Source: Pelagibacteraceae bacterium AG-365-D07
Lineage (GTDB): Bacteria > Pseudomonadota > Alphaproteobacteria > Pelagibacterales > Pelagibacteraceae
NCBI GenBank assembly: GCA_003280005.1
Contig: QCGH01000012.1
Coordinates: 1-40,656, forward strand
Length of the DNA: 40,656 bases
Direction: 5' to 3'
Positions 1 to 8,100 of the stretch are shown here, piece by piece (position 1 is the first letter of the stretch; every line of letters starts with the position of its first letter). The notes beneath the pieces were generated by a model, which was given only the letters and a program-made list of their open reading frames with translations, ran no database searches and was not told where the DNA came from. The translations under genes and the position numbers were made by a program.

Positions 1-646
1 ATCCAGGGATATCTGCTAAAGTTATTTCTTTATCGTCATAAACAGCCACTCCTAAGTTTGGATTAAGAGTGGTAAATTTGTAGTTTGCAATTTTTGGATT
101 TGCACTTGTTATAACTGAAAGAAGAGTAGACTTGCCTGCATTTGGAAGGCCTATAATTCCTATATCAGCAATTGTTTTTAATTGTAACCACATCCAAAAT
201 TCTTCACCCTTAGAGCCTTTAGTGAATTTTCTTGGAGCCCTATTTGTTGAGGATTTAAATCTAGTGTTACCTAAGCCACCTTTTCCACCAATCGCAGCAA
301 TGTATTCTTCGTGCTCTTTTTTAAAATCAAATACTAGAGTTTTGTTATCCTCTTCAAAAACTTGTGTGCCTATTGGAACCTTTAAAATTAAATCATTTCC
401 GCCACGTCCTGTTTTATTTTGACCTTTGCCATCCTCTCCTCTTTTTGCTTTGAAGTGCTGCTGATATCTGTAATCAATAAGTGTGTTTAAATTTCTTTCT
501 GATTTTAAAATTATGGAACCACCTTTACCCCCATCGCCTCCATCAGGACCTCCAAATTCAATAAATTTCTCTCTCCTGAAACTTGGAGAACCAGATCCTC
601 CATCGCCTGCTTTAATAAATATCTTTACCTGATCAAGGAATTTCAT
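1..646 (-). CDS. obgE: GTPase ObgE/CgtA, C-terminal part cut off by the window edge
   Basis: Essential Obg-family GTPase that associates with the large ribosomal subunit and takes part in ribosome maturation and stress signalling. The visible 215 codons start [17 protein letters not shown] and hold the glycine-rich Obg fold, with repeats such as [12 protein letters not shown] and GGKGGLGN over about residues 15-155. The G domain follows with a Walker [10 protein letters not shown], near residue 165 and a G3 DIPG close to the edge. The rest of the G domain lies outside. The ATG at 646 has an AAAAAGG run just upstream as a possible ribosome binding site. It follows rplU-rpmA in the same direction after a 37-bp gap, the usual bacterial order. 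Nothing seen is unusual. Confidence 0.96.
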   Translation of the reverse strand, partial: MKFLDQVKIFIKAGDGGSGSPSFRREKFIEFGGPDGGDGGKGGSIILKSERNLNTLIDYRYQQHFKAKRGEDGKGQNKTGRGGNDLILKVPIGTQVFEEDNKTLVFDFKKEHEEYIAAIGGKGGLGNTRFKSSTNRAPRKFTKGSKGEEFWMWLQLKTIADIGIIGLPNAGKSTLLSVITSANPKIANYKFTTLNPNLGVAVYDDKEITLADIPG

Positions 647-683
647 AATACAACCTTTTTACTAGAATTTAGTTGTAAGTAAA

Positions 684-938
684 TTAATTGGGTTTTACTG
701 AAACGAAAGTTCTATCTGATTTAGATTTTTTAAACTCAACTTTCCCTTTTATTAGTGAGAATATAGAATGGTCTTTACCCATTCCAACGTGTTCTCCTGG
801 AAAAATTTTAGTTCCTCTTTGTCTTACAATAATATTACCAGGATTTACAAGCTCCCCACCATATTTTTTTACTCCAAGCCTTCTACCGGCACTGTCTCTT
901 CCATTTCGTGATGATCCACCTGCTTTTTTTGTAGCCAT
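684..938 (-). CDS. rpmA: 50S ribosomal protein L27
   Basis: Large-subunit ribosomal protein whose N-terminus reaches towards the peptidyl transferase centre. The 84 residues show the family signature throughout: [20 protein letters not shown] at the N-terminus, then [32 protein letters not shown] and a basic C-terminus. Length is normal. It begins directly with MATKKAGG and so lacks the cleaved N-terminal extension known in Firmicutes. It lies 3 bp downstream of rplU and is surely cotranscribed with it. Confidence 0.97.
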   Translation of the reverse strand: MATKKAGGSSRNGRDSAGRRLGVKKYGGELVNPGNIIVRQRGTKIFPGEHVGMGKDHSIFSLIKGKVEFKKSKSDRTFVSVKPN

Positions 939-941
939 AAC

Positions 942-1304
942 TTATTTCGTTTTTTCTTTCATTTCAGATGCTTCAGCAAAAATGCTTCCATCTTTGTTAA
1001 AAATTTTATTAATTTTAATTAGTGAATATTGTTGTCTATGACCATTTTTTCTTCTTGAGTTTTGTCTTCTTCTTTTCTTAAAAACTAGAACTGTTCTATT
1101 TTTTCCATTTTTAACTAATTGCGCTTCAATTTTTGCACCTTTAACAAAAGGTGCTCCAACTTCTAGATTGTTATCATCTCCATAAGCTAAAACATCATTA
1201 AATTCTATTTTATCTTTAACATCCTTTAATCTTTCGATTTTAAGGATATCACTGGCCTTCACCTTATATTGCTTACCACCTGTTTGAAATACTGCAAATG
1301 TCAT
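942..1304 (-). CDS. rplU: 50S ribosomal protein L21
   Basis: Large-subunit ribosomal protein that binds 23S rRNA. The N-terminus MTFAVFQTGGKQYKV is the L21 hallmark, and the basic KKRRRQNSRRKNGHRQQY segment near residues 77-94 is the conserved C-terminal signature. At 120 residues it carries a short lysine/glutamate-rich tail beyond the usual end of about 103 residues; such tails occur in alphaproteobacteria. It is the first gene of the rplU-rpmA-obgE group. A good promoter (TTGACT / TATATT) lies in the 55-bp gap in front of it. Confidence 0.96.
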   Translation of the reverse strand: MTFAVFQTGGKQYKVKASDILKIERLKDVKDKIEFNDVLAYGDDNNLEVGAPFVKGAKIEAQLVKNGKNRTVLVFKKRRRQNSRRKNGHRQQYSLIKINKIFNKDGSIFAEASEMKEKTK

Positions 1305-1321
1305 AATTAAATTTTTTCCGC

Positions 1322-1349
1322 AATATAAATCGAGAACTTATATAGTCAA
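1322..1349 (-). promoter_or_regulatory. Sigma70-type promoter of rplU-rpmA-obgE
   Basis: Read on the minus strand, TTGACT (1349-1344) is followed after 16 bp by TATATT (1327-1322). The predicted transcript start near 1316 would leave a leader of only about 12 nt before the rplU ATG at 1304. The -35 box sits inside a perfect inverted repeat (1337-1359). Assigned from consensus similarity only. Confidence 0.5.
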
Positions 1350-1359
1350 GTTATATAAG
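1337..1359. repeat. Perfect 8-bp inverted repeat around the rplU -35 box
   Basis: CTTATATA (1337-1344) and TATATAAG (1352-1359) are exact reverse complements separated by 7 bp. The repeat abuts the gloB stop codon and covers the -35 box of the rplU promoter. No T-run follows on the minus strand, so it is a poor intrinsic terminator. An operator or a chance AT-rich palindrome are both possible. Confidence 0.4.
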
Positions 1360-2121
1360 CTAAAAATTATCCTTTAAATCTCTCAATTTTGTAAAGGTTT
1401 TGATTGGATCATCTGAATTTATACCTAATAGTTTTTGAATCTCTAGATTGTCAGTTCTTAAAAAAATATTACATTCAAGCTCATCCTTAAGGGTTGAAGG
1501 AATCGTAGGTTTATTATTTTTAATATTATTTTTTATTTGATTAATTTTATTAATTAGCTTTAAATTTTTGGAGTCAATACTTAAACAAAAATTAGAATTA
1601 TTTTCAGTGTATTCATGTCCACAATATATCTCAGTATTTTTTGGAAAGTTTTTTAACTTATTTAATGAATTAAACATTTCAGCATATGATCCTTCAAATA
1701 TTCTTCCACAACCCAATGAGAATAAAGTATCCCCTGTAAATAGAGCATTTATTTCCTTAATATAAATACATATATGTCCAGATGTATGTCCAGGAATATG
1801 TAATATTTCACATTCAAATAATTCATTTTTCCATTTCTGTTCATCTTTTAAATTAATATCAATTTCTGGAATCCTATCTTTATCTTTTTCAAAACCAGCA
1901 ACTTTACATTTATATTTCTCTTTTAATCTTGAATTTCCACCTACATGATCATAATGGTGGTGAGTATTTAAAATATATTTTAATTTTAAATTATTTTTTT
2001 CAATTTCATTTATTATAGGATTAGCCTCGCTTGGGTCTATAACTGCTGCCAATAACGTTTTTGGATTAAAAATAATATAAGAGTAATTATCATTTAAGCA
2101 TTTAATTATTAAGATTTTCAT
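1360..2121 (-). CDS. gloB: Hydroxyacylglutathione hydrolase (glyoxalase II)
   Basis: Metallo-beta-lactamase-fold hydrolase that converts S-D-lactoylglutathione to D-lactate and glutathione in methylglyoxal detoxification. The binuclear-metal motif THHHYDH lies near residue 53. IPGHTSGHI (about 109-117), FTGDTLFSLGCGR (about 128-140) and CGHEYTENN (about 166-174) supply the remaining metal and glutathione-binding positions. The 253 residues match the glyoxalase II length, including the C-terminal helical domain with NIFLRTD. It starts right after the metW stop with no spacer. In many alphaproteobacteria gloB also lies near metX-metW. Confidence 0.93.
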   Translation of the reverse strand: MKILIIKCLNDNYSYIIFNPKTLLAAVIDPSEANPIINEIEKNNLKLKYILNTHHHYDHVGGNSRLKEKYKCKVAGFEKDKDRIPEIDINLKDEQKWKNELFECEILHIPGHTSGHICIYIKEINALFTGDTLFSLGCGRIFEGSYAEMFNSLNKLKNFPKNTEIYCGHEYTENNSNFCLSIDSKNLKLINKINQIKNNIKNNKPTIPSTLKDELECNIFLRTDNLEIQKLLGINSDDPIKTFTKLRDLKDNF

Positions 2122-2718
2122 TTACTTTTGAATTAAAAATATTCCTAGATCAGAAAATAAATTTCTTGTTTCCAAATTACTTTTTGAGATATTTAAAACT
2201 CTTTCTTTGTTTAAAGCTAGTGACTTTATGAAGTTTATTTTTTTATCTTCACAAAAATTAGAGAAATCTTTAATTGTGCACATATGTAGATTAGGAGTAT
2301 TATGCCATTTGTGTGGCAAAGTTTTTGTTATTGGCATAGTACCCTTAAAAAGAAGATTTAATCGAACTCTCCAATGTCCAAAATTAGGTATAGTTACAAT
2401 AGCTTTTCTGCCCACTCTTAATAATTCATCCAAAACTTTTTCTGGGTTAAGAAAAGCTTGCAATGTTTGACTTAAGACTACAAAGTCATAAGACGAGTCT
2501 GGAAACTGAAACAAATCCTTTTCAGCATCACCTTCGATTACAGTTAAACCTTTAGATATACATTTTTGAACATTGCTTTTTGAAATTTCTATACCCCTGA
2601 TATCATTACTAATATTATTTAGTACAAAACTCATCAGTTCTCCATCCCCACATCCAACATCTAGTACTCTTGAATTTTTTTCAATTAAATCTGCAATTAT
2701 CCTAAATTCTTTTTTCAT
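2122..2718 (-). CDS. metW: MetW, methionine biosynthesis methyltransferase-like protein
   Basis: Class I SAM-dependent methyltransferase-like protein that works with MetX in methionine synthesis; its biochemical role is less settled than that of MetX. The SAM-binding glycine motif VLDVGCGDGELM is at about residues 19-30, followed by GDAEKDL, the acidic loop FVVLSQTLQ and TIPNFGHWRVRLNLL, all typical of MetW. The 198-residue length fits. The start overlaps the end of metX by 17 bp, so the pair is probably translationally coupled. It should share the SAM-II control in front of metX. Confidence 0.93.
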   Translation of the reverse strand: MKKEFRIIADLIEKNSRVLDVGCGDGELMSFVLNNISNDIRGIEISKSNVQKCISKGLTVIEGDAEKDLFQFPDSSYDFVVLSQTLQAFLNPEKVLDELLRVGRKAIVTIPNFGHWRVRLNLLFKGTMPITKTLPHKWHNTPNLHMCTIKDFSNFCEDKKINFIKSLALNKERVLNISKSNLETRNLFSDLGIFLIQK

Positions 2719-3835
2719 TTAATCTTTCATATGATTTATTTAAAAAGTTACTTAACGCTTTAAGGAAATCTGGAACATCTAATAAAAATGAGTCATGACC
2801 TTTATCAGAATTAATTTCAACATAACCAACATCTGCACCAATCGAATTTAGCGCAATAACAATCTCTCTATTTTCAGATGATGGGTATAGCCAGTCTGAA
2901 GTAAATGAAATTATAAAGAATTTCGTTTTACTCTTTTCAAAAGCTTTAGATAGATTGCCTCCGAACTTTTTATTTAAATCAAAATAATCCATCGCTCTAG
3001 TTATATAAAGATAGCTATTGGCATCGAACCTATCTACAAAAACTGATCCTTGGTGTCTTAAATAACTTTCAATTTGAAAATCAGCATCGAAGCTGAACTT
3101 TAAATCATCTCTCTCTTGTAAATTTCTGCCAAATTTCTCTTGAAGAGCATCCTTGGATAAATAGGTTATATGTGCAGCCATTCTCGCAACTGACAAACCT
3201 TTATTTGGTGACAAATTTGTTTCTCCATACTTTCCATTTTGCCAATTCGCATCTGCCATGATAGCTTGTCTCCCAAGTTCGTTTAATCCGATATTTTGTG
3301 CAGAATGATTAGAAGTACAAGCTATTGGTATTGCTGTTTGAGAAGCATTAGGGTAGTTAGCAACAAATTGCAAAACTTGCATTCCACCCATTGATCCACC
3401 AGTTACACAAAATAATTTTTCTATTTCATAATGTTTAAGTAAAAAATATTGTGCATTAACCATATCGTTAATCGTAATTACTGGAAAATCATTTCCATAA
3501 GGTTTTCCAGTATTTAAATTTATACTGCTGGGCCCAAAAGATCCCATACAACCGCCTAAAACATTTGCACAAATTATAAAATATTTATCTGTATCAATTG
3601 CCTTACCTTTTCCAAGGGCATAATTCCACCAACCGTCTTTTTTTGTTATTGGATTTATACCTGTTACAAATTGATCACCTGTCAAAGCATGAAACACTAA
3701 AATTGCATTATCTTTTTTTGAATTTAACTTACCATAGGTCTCATAAGCTATAGGAAAGTCAGATATAGTTTGACCACAATCAAGCTTAAGCTGGTCCTTC
3801 ACAATTAGTTTTTTTATGTTATCAAATTTATTCAT
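2702..3835 (-). CDS. metX: Homoserine O-acyltransferase (acetyltransferase type)
   Basis: Alpha/beta-hydrolase-fold enzyme that acylates homoserine, the first committed step of methionine synthesis. Near residues 48-54 is FHALTGD and at 91-104 NVLGGCMGSFGPSS. The nucleophile elbow GGSMGG places the serine at about residue 148. The acid and base are supplied by TSDWLYPSSEN and KGHDSFLLD near the C-terminus. At 377 residues it has the usual MetX length. Sequence alone does not separate acetyl- from succinyl-transferase activity, because MetX members of both kinds are known. Directly upstream is a SAM-II type riboswitch and a strong promoter, so SAM feedback is expected. Confidence 0.94.
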   Translation of the reverse strand: MNKFDNIKKLIVKDQLKLDCGQTISDFPIAYETYGKLNSKKDNAILVFHALTGDQFVTGINPITKKDGWWNYALGKGKAIDTDKYFIICANVLGGCMGSFGPSSINLNTGKPYGNDFPVITINDMVNAQYFLLKHYEIEKLFCVTGGSMGGMQVLQFVANYPNASQTAIPIACTSNHSAQNIGLNELGRQAIMADANWQNGKYGETNLSPNKGLSVARMAAHITYLSKDALQEKFGRNLQERDDLKFSFDADFQIESYLRHQGSVFVDRFDANSYLYITRAMDYFDLNKKFGGNLSKAFEKSKTKFFIISFTSDWLYPSSENREIVIALNSIGADVGYVEINSDKGHDSFLLDVPDFLKALSNFLNKSYERLNEKRI

Positions 3836-3868
3836 ATTTTCTTTAATTTATGAATTGTGAGGAAAAAA

Positions 3869-3920
3869 ACAATTTTAGCGGTTTTTTTATCGCGCTCGCA
3901 ATTCAGATAAATCAGCGCAA
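3869..3920 (-). promoter_or_regulatory. SAM-II (SAM-alpha) riboswitch in the metX leader
   Basis: On the minus strand the stretch from 3920 to 3870 follows the SAM-II plan. A P1 arm TGCGCT (3919-3914) pairs with AGCGCG (3896-3891, one U-G pair). The loop begins GATTTA and includes ATTGCG. The 3' part reads GATAAA (3891-3886), then GCTAAAA (3879-3873), the two conserved blocks of the pseudoknot. I compared it from memory with the Agrobacterium metA aptamer, which shares GCTGATTTA, TTGC, AGCGCG, GATAAA and GCTAAAA in this order. A T7 run (3869-3863) follows at once, and AGCG/CGCT could form a competing weak hairpin, so control by termination is possible. Confidence 0.82.
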
Positions 3921-3924
3921 AGAA

Positions 3925-3953
3925 TTATTACTAAATACAAATTTACATGTCAA
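3925..3953 (-). promoter_or_regulatory. Near-consensus promoter of metX-metW-gloB
   Basis: On the minus strand TTGACA (3953-3948) and TAATAA (3930-3925) are separated by exactly 17 bp. The predicted start falls at about 3918-3919, the first bases of the SAM-II P1 helix, so the transcript would begin with the aptamer. This agreement of spacing supports both calls. Confidence 0.7.
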
Positions 3954-4006
3954 ACATAAAAATATATTCCTGTTAAATATTTTTTATTTGAATATAAGCT
4001 TTAAAA

Positions 4007-5093
4007 ATGAATGTTCCAAAATTTAAAAATATAAACATTAAATCATATAAGCCTGGAAAATCAGGAGTTAATAAGAAAAAAAAATATATTAAATTATCAG
4101 CAAATGAGTCTTCGTTAGGGGTGAGCAAAGGTGTAAAAAAAATTCTTAAAAAAAAAAATATATTTTTACACAGATATCCAGATAGTAAATCTAATGCATT
4201 AAGAAGAGCGATTTCTAGAGAAGTGAAGTGTGATTTTGATAAAATTATATGTGGAGCTGGTTCTGACGAAATCATACAAATGATTTGTCAATTATATTTG
4301 AATAAAAATGATGAGGTTATTTTACCAGAGTATAGCTTTTTAATGTACAGAATTTACTCGAAAATAGTTGGTGCAAAAGTTTTATTTTCTAAAGAAATCA
4401 AATTTAAAATATCAATTGAAAATATTCTTAAAAAAGTAACCAAAAAAACAAAAATAGTTTTTATTGCAAATCCAAATAATCCAACAGGCACTTATTTAAA
4501 TAAGTCAGAATTGATTTTGTTAAGAAAAAAATTAAACAAAAAAAATTCTACTAGTAATTGATGACGCGTACCATGAATATAACTTGAAAAAAGATTATGT
4601 TACAGGTTTAGACTTATTTAAGAGATCGAAAAATGTATTTATTCTTAGAACATTCTCGAAGCTTTATGGCCTGGCCTCTTTGAGAATCGGATGGGGATAT
4701 GGAGATAAAACAATTATAAAAGCTCTTTATAAAATTAAACCACCCTTTAATGTAAATTTGCTTGCAGAAAATTGTGCAACCAAAGCTATTGCAGACAAAG
4801 GATTTGTCAAAAGATCAGTAATACATAACACTTTCTGGGGAAATAGAATTAAAAAAACTCTTTCAAACTACAATATATCTACAAATGAGACTGTTTGTAA
4901 TTTTTTATTGTTAGATTTTAAAAACTGTAAAATTTCATCTAACTTGTTCATGAAAAAACTTTTTAACAATAGAATTATTGTTAGAGGCATGGATGAGTAC
5001 AAAATTAAAAATTGTTTAAGATTAAGTATTGGAAATTCATCAGAAAACAAGTATCTACTTAAAGTTGTAAATAAAATTTTTAAAAATGTTTAA
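4007..5093 (+). CDS. hisC: HisC-family histidinol-phosphate/aromatic aminotransferase, interrupted by a one-base frameshift
   Basis: Fold-type I PLP aminotransferase, either in histidine synthesis or, given the tyrA neighbour, transamination of aromatic precursors. The first part (4007-4561) holds KLSANESSLG, RYPDSKSNALR, GAGSDEIIQ and FIANPNNPTGTYL. It reaches TGA at 4559-4561. The next frame continues the same protein: IDDAYHEYN, then RTFSKLYGLASLRIGWGYG with the PLP lysine, and KNCLRLSIGN near the C-terminus. The change of frame lies at an A8 run, 4538-4545; with seven A the reading is unbroken at about 361 residues, normal for HisC. It could be a sequence error, transcript slippage or a young inactivation. 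The end overlaps tyrA by 8 bp. No clear ribosome binding site precedes the ATG. Confidence 0.87.
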
Positions 5094-5985
5094 AAATATA
5101 CTGATCATTGGATGCGGCATGATTGGGTCTTCAATTCTGAGAGGAGCCATTGCTCAAAAACTATGTAAAACGATTTATGTATTTGAGAAAAATTCTAAAT
5201 ACTTAAACCAAATAAAAAAAATCAACAAAAAAATTATTTTAATAAAAAAACTTGATAAAAAAATAAAGATTATGGATCTAGTTATCATTTCAACTCCCAT
5301 GAGTGAATATCAAAAAATAATTTATAAATTAAATAATAATTTAAATGATACAGCATTAATTACTGACGTCGGATCAACTAGAGTAAATGTTGCAAAATTA
5401 GTTAAACAAGAACTATCGAAAAATTTAAATTGGATAATGAGTCATCCCATATCAGGATCTGAGGCTAGCGGACCAAAATATGGTAGTAAAAATTTATTTA
5501 AAAATAAATGGTGTATTTTAATTAAAAGTAAGAAAAATAAAACATTAGAAAATAAATTACGTAGGTTTTGGAAAAAATTAGGTTCCAAAGTTTTATTTAT
5601 GCAAGAACAAGATCATGATAAAATTTTTTCAGTTACAAGTCATCTTCCACACTTGGTCGCATATAATTTAATTAAAACTGCTCAAGATTTTCAAAAAGCT
5701 CACAAAAAAAATATAATTAAATACAGCGCAGGTGGCTTGAGAGATTTTTCACGAATAGCGGCGTCCAATGAAATCATGTGGAGAGATATATTTTTTAATA
5801 ATAGTGAAAATATGTCTAAAATAATTGATTTATTTATTAAAAATTTAAAAAATTTTAAAATGGATATTAAAAAAAAAAGAAATTCTTTGTTGCTAGACAA
5901 GCTTAAAAAATCAAAAAAAGTAAGAGAACAAATCTTGTTATTAAAACAAGATATTAGTAAACCAGATTTTGGTAGAGAAAACTAA
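5086..5985 (+). CDS. tyrA: Prephenate/arogenate dehydrogenase
   Basis: NAD(P)-dependent dehydrogenase of tyrosine synthesis. The dinucleotide-binding GCGMIGSSILRG is at residues 9-20, VIISTPMSEY near 64 and TDVGSTRVNVAK near 93. The active-site region includes SHPISGSEASGP, the conserved TSHLPHLVAYNL, and SAGGLRDFSRIAASNEIMW. The 299 residues match the monofunctional family, without a fused chorismate mutase. Substrate choice between prephenate and arogenate cannot be read from the sequence. It overlaps the upstream aminotransferase by 8 bp; pairing of hisC-type and tyrA genes is common in alphaproteobacteria. Its stop overlaps that of the convergent peptidase gene by 4 bp. Confidence 0.93.
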   Translation: MFKNILIIGCGMIGSSILRGAIAQKLCKTIYVFEKNSKYLNQIKKINKKIILIKKLDKKIKIMDLVIISTPMSEYQKIIYKLNNNLNDTALITDVGSTRVNVAKLVKQELSKNLNWIMSHPISGSEASGPKYGSKNLFKNKWCILIKSKKNKTLENKLRRFWKKLGSKVLFMQEQDHDKIFSVTSHLPHLVAYNLIKTAQDFQKAHKKNIIKYSAGGLRDFSRIAASNEIMWRDIFFNNSENMSKIIDLFIKNLKNFKMDIKKKRNSLLLDKLKKSKKVREQILLLKQDISKPDFGREN

Positions 5986-6740
5986 ATCTTAAATACTTTT
6001 TTTATTTCTAATTTAGCTGTTCTTTCAATTTTTTTTATTGTTTTTTTGATTGGCATAATGACCACTTTTTTCCTTGGCCCATACGCATGAATCAAATTTT
6101 TTGAATTGAGACATACAGCAACATGTCCTTTCCAAAAAATTATGTCTCCCTTTTTAAATTTGTTTATAGATTTTGATTTTTTTTTTTGATTTATCTGATC
6201 TTTTGTATCTCGGGGAAAAAATTTATTATTATAATTGTAATAAACTTGAAGAAGCGCTGAGCAATCAATACCATCAAAAGTTTTTCCACCCCATTTATAT
6301 GGACAATTAATGAATAATTTTAAAATTTTAATATAATTTTTTTCTTTATTCGAAATTAAACATATGTCATTAAATTTTACCCATTGGTTTTTTTCAAACA
6401 TTGCAAAACTCTTATTTTTCCTAATTATTTGCAATTTACTTCCAAACGGCAAAAATTTATTTGACGATCTTTTTTTATTATTATCTGTACCAATATAAAT
6501 TGGTGATTTAAGAGTTTTAATTTTATGTGTTGGTATAAACAATTTATTTAATTTTACTTTTTTATTTATATATCCGATATAACCATCATAAAAATTTTTT
6601 ACTTTATAATAATTTTTATTTTTAGACAGTACTTTAAATTTTTCACCATATATAATTTGTGAGGTTATACTAGAATTTTTATTAGGTTTTTCTAATACAT
6701 TAATAATTAGTGATTTGTTGTAGAAATTATTTTTCACCAA
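5982..6740 (-). CDS. NlpC/P60-family cysteine peptidase with N-terminal SH3-like region
   Basis: Likely gamma-D-glutamyl peptidase acting on murein peptides. Residues 20-66 and 75-130 look like SH3b-type repeats (GEKFKVL, GYIGYI, FGSKLQII). The C-terminal domain has GIDCSALLQVYY with the catalytic cysteine at about 160, GDIIFWKGHVAVCL with the histidine at 206 and NLIHAYG with the third residue at 218. The layout resembles dipeptidyl-peptidase VI/YkfC enzymes that release L-Ala-gamma-D-Glu. No signal peptide is visible, so a cytoplasmic role is likely. The start overlaps the upstream AmpG-like permease by 14 bp, which fits peptide recycling. The exact bond cleaved is inferred. Confidence 0.88.
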   Translation of the reverse strand: MVKNNFYNKSLIINVLEKPNKNSSITSQIIYGEKFKVLSKNKNYYKVKNFYDGYIGYINKKVKLNKLFIPTHKIKTLKSPIYIGTDNNKKRSSNKFLPFGSKLQIIRKNKSFAMFEKNQWVKFNDICLISNKEKNYIKILKLFINCPYKWGGKTFDGIDCSALLQVYYNYNNKFFPRDTKDQINQKKKSKSINKFKKGDIIFWKGHVAVCLNSKNLIHAYGPRKKVVIMPIKKTIKKIERTAKLEIKKVFKI

Positions 6741-8100
6741 TTTTAATTTTTTTCCTTATAAACCATAAACATATTAATGATGGAATTACCATTAATGTTG
6801 TTATAATAAAAAATGTACCCCAGTCTCCATTTAACCAATCTACTAATGCGCCAGAGGATGAAGCCAGAGTAGTTCTTCCGGCAGTACCAATCGATGCAAG
6901 AAGTGCATATTGCGTTGCAGTATAAGTTCGATCAACTAGCAGCGATATAAATGCTACAAATGCAACTGTAGCAAATGCAGCTGATATATCATCAGCAATT
7001 ACAGCAATCGCAAATAACCATTCTGATTTTCCCGACCATGCAAGGGCAGCGAATAAAAGATTTGTTGCTGCCATAAACCCTCCAGCCACGAACATTGTTT
7101 TAATCGTCCCCGCTCTCATAGCAAATATTCCACCGATCAGCGTAAATACAACAGTTGTAATCCAACCCAATGTCTTGGAGTAAATTGCTATTTCACCTTT
7201 GGAAAATCCTACTTCTTTATAAAATACAATCGACATTCTTCCAAGGAATGCCTCTCCAATTTTAAATAAAAAAACAAAACCTAAAATACCAATAGCAATT
7301 GAAAAACCATTCTTTTTAAAAAAACTTATTATTGGTCCACCAATTGTTCCAGTAATATATGCAATAAAGGCTGTGATAGGGTTGTTCGAACCAAGCTTAC
7401 TTTGTATCATTTTATCAGTTTGTCTTTGTTTAGATTGTCTGTCAGTTTTAATTGGTTCGTGAACAAACATTAACGCAATATTCATTAAAATAACAACAGC
7501 TCCTAAAACTAAAAAAGTAGTTTGCCAATAATCTTCAATTCCTAAATTTTCGAAATATTCAGCAGTAAATAGCGCAATCACACCACCCAATTTATATCCT
7601 GTCCACCATCCAACCACTGCCATAGCTGCTCCTGCTGCCATAGCTTTTCCTTCGTTTGCATTAATTTGCTCAATTCTTAAAGCATCCACAGTTATATCTT
7701 GAGTTGCAGATGCTATTGCAATAATTAAACCCACACCGATCAATAATGCTAAATTTTGTGTTGGATTGATTAAACTCCAAACAAACAAACTGATTAATAT
7801 TGTGATCTGCATTAAAACTATCCAACCTCTTCTATGGCCTAGCTTTCTTGTTAAAAAAGGAATTTGTATTCTATCTATTATTGGTGCCCACAAATAATTA
7901 AAAGCATAAACACCAAATATCAAACCTGCCCAACCTATTGTAGATCTGCTTAAACCTTCTTCTTTTAACCATAAACTTAAGCTACTAGCTATCAATACCC
8001 AGGGAAATCCACTTATCGCTCCCAAAAGTAATATTCTTAACATTCTTATATCTTTGTAGATTAATATTGAATCTGACCAACTTAATTTTTTTTTAAACAT
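6727..8100 (-). CDS. ampG: AmpG-like MFS permease for muropeptides
   Basis: Major facilitator inner-membrane protein of the AmpG type, which imports GlcNAc-anhydroMurNAc peptides. Near the N-terminus are LLLGAISGFPW, LSLWLKEEGLS, GLIFGVYAFNYLWAP and GHRRGWIVLMQ, all AmpG-like, followed by SATQDITVDALRIE. About a dozen hydrophobic segments span roughly 457 residues. I chose the ATG at 8100 because it overlaps the trkH stop as TAATG and has GGAG about 9 nt upstream; an in-frame TTG at 8115 is less likely. The end overlaps the NlpC/P60 peptidase by 14 bp, and this partner supports the recycling role. Substrate is inferred from family and context. Confidence 0.83.
   Translation of the reverse strand: MFKKKLSWSDSILIYKDIRMLRILLLGAISGFPWVLIASSLSLWLKEEGLSRSTIGWAGLIFGVYAFNYLWAPIIDRIQIPFLTRKLGHRRGWIVLMQITILISLFVWSLINPTQNLALLIGVGLIIAIASATQDITVDALRIEQINANEGKAMAAGAAMAVVGWWTGYKLGGVIALFTAEYFENLGIEDYWQTTFLVLGAVVILMNIALMFVHEPIKTDRQSKQRQTDKMIQSKLGSNNPITAFIAYITGTIGGPIISFFKKNGFSIAIGILGFVFLFKIGEAFLGRMSIVFYKEVGFSKGEIAIYSKTLGWITTVVFTLIGGIFAMRAGTIKTMFVAGGFMAATNLLFAALAWSGKSEWLFAIAVIADDISAAFATVAFVAFISLLVDRTYTATQYALLASIGTAGRTTLASSSGALVDWLNGDWGTFFIITTLMVIPSLICLWFIRKKIKIGEK

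Noticed and set aside
649..677. TACAAC/GTTGTA inverted repeat between rpmA and obgE
   Set aside because: Only 6 bp with a 17-nt loop; too weak to claim.
684..1041. Long plus-strand open frame opposite rpmA/rplU
   Set aside because: It is the antisense shadow of two clear ribosomal protein genes and shows no family motif.
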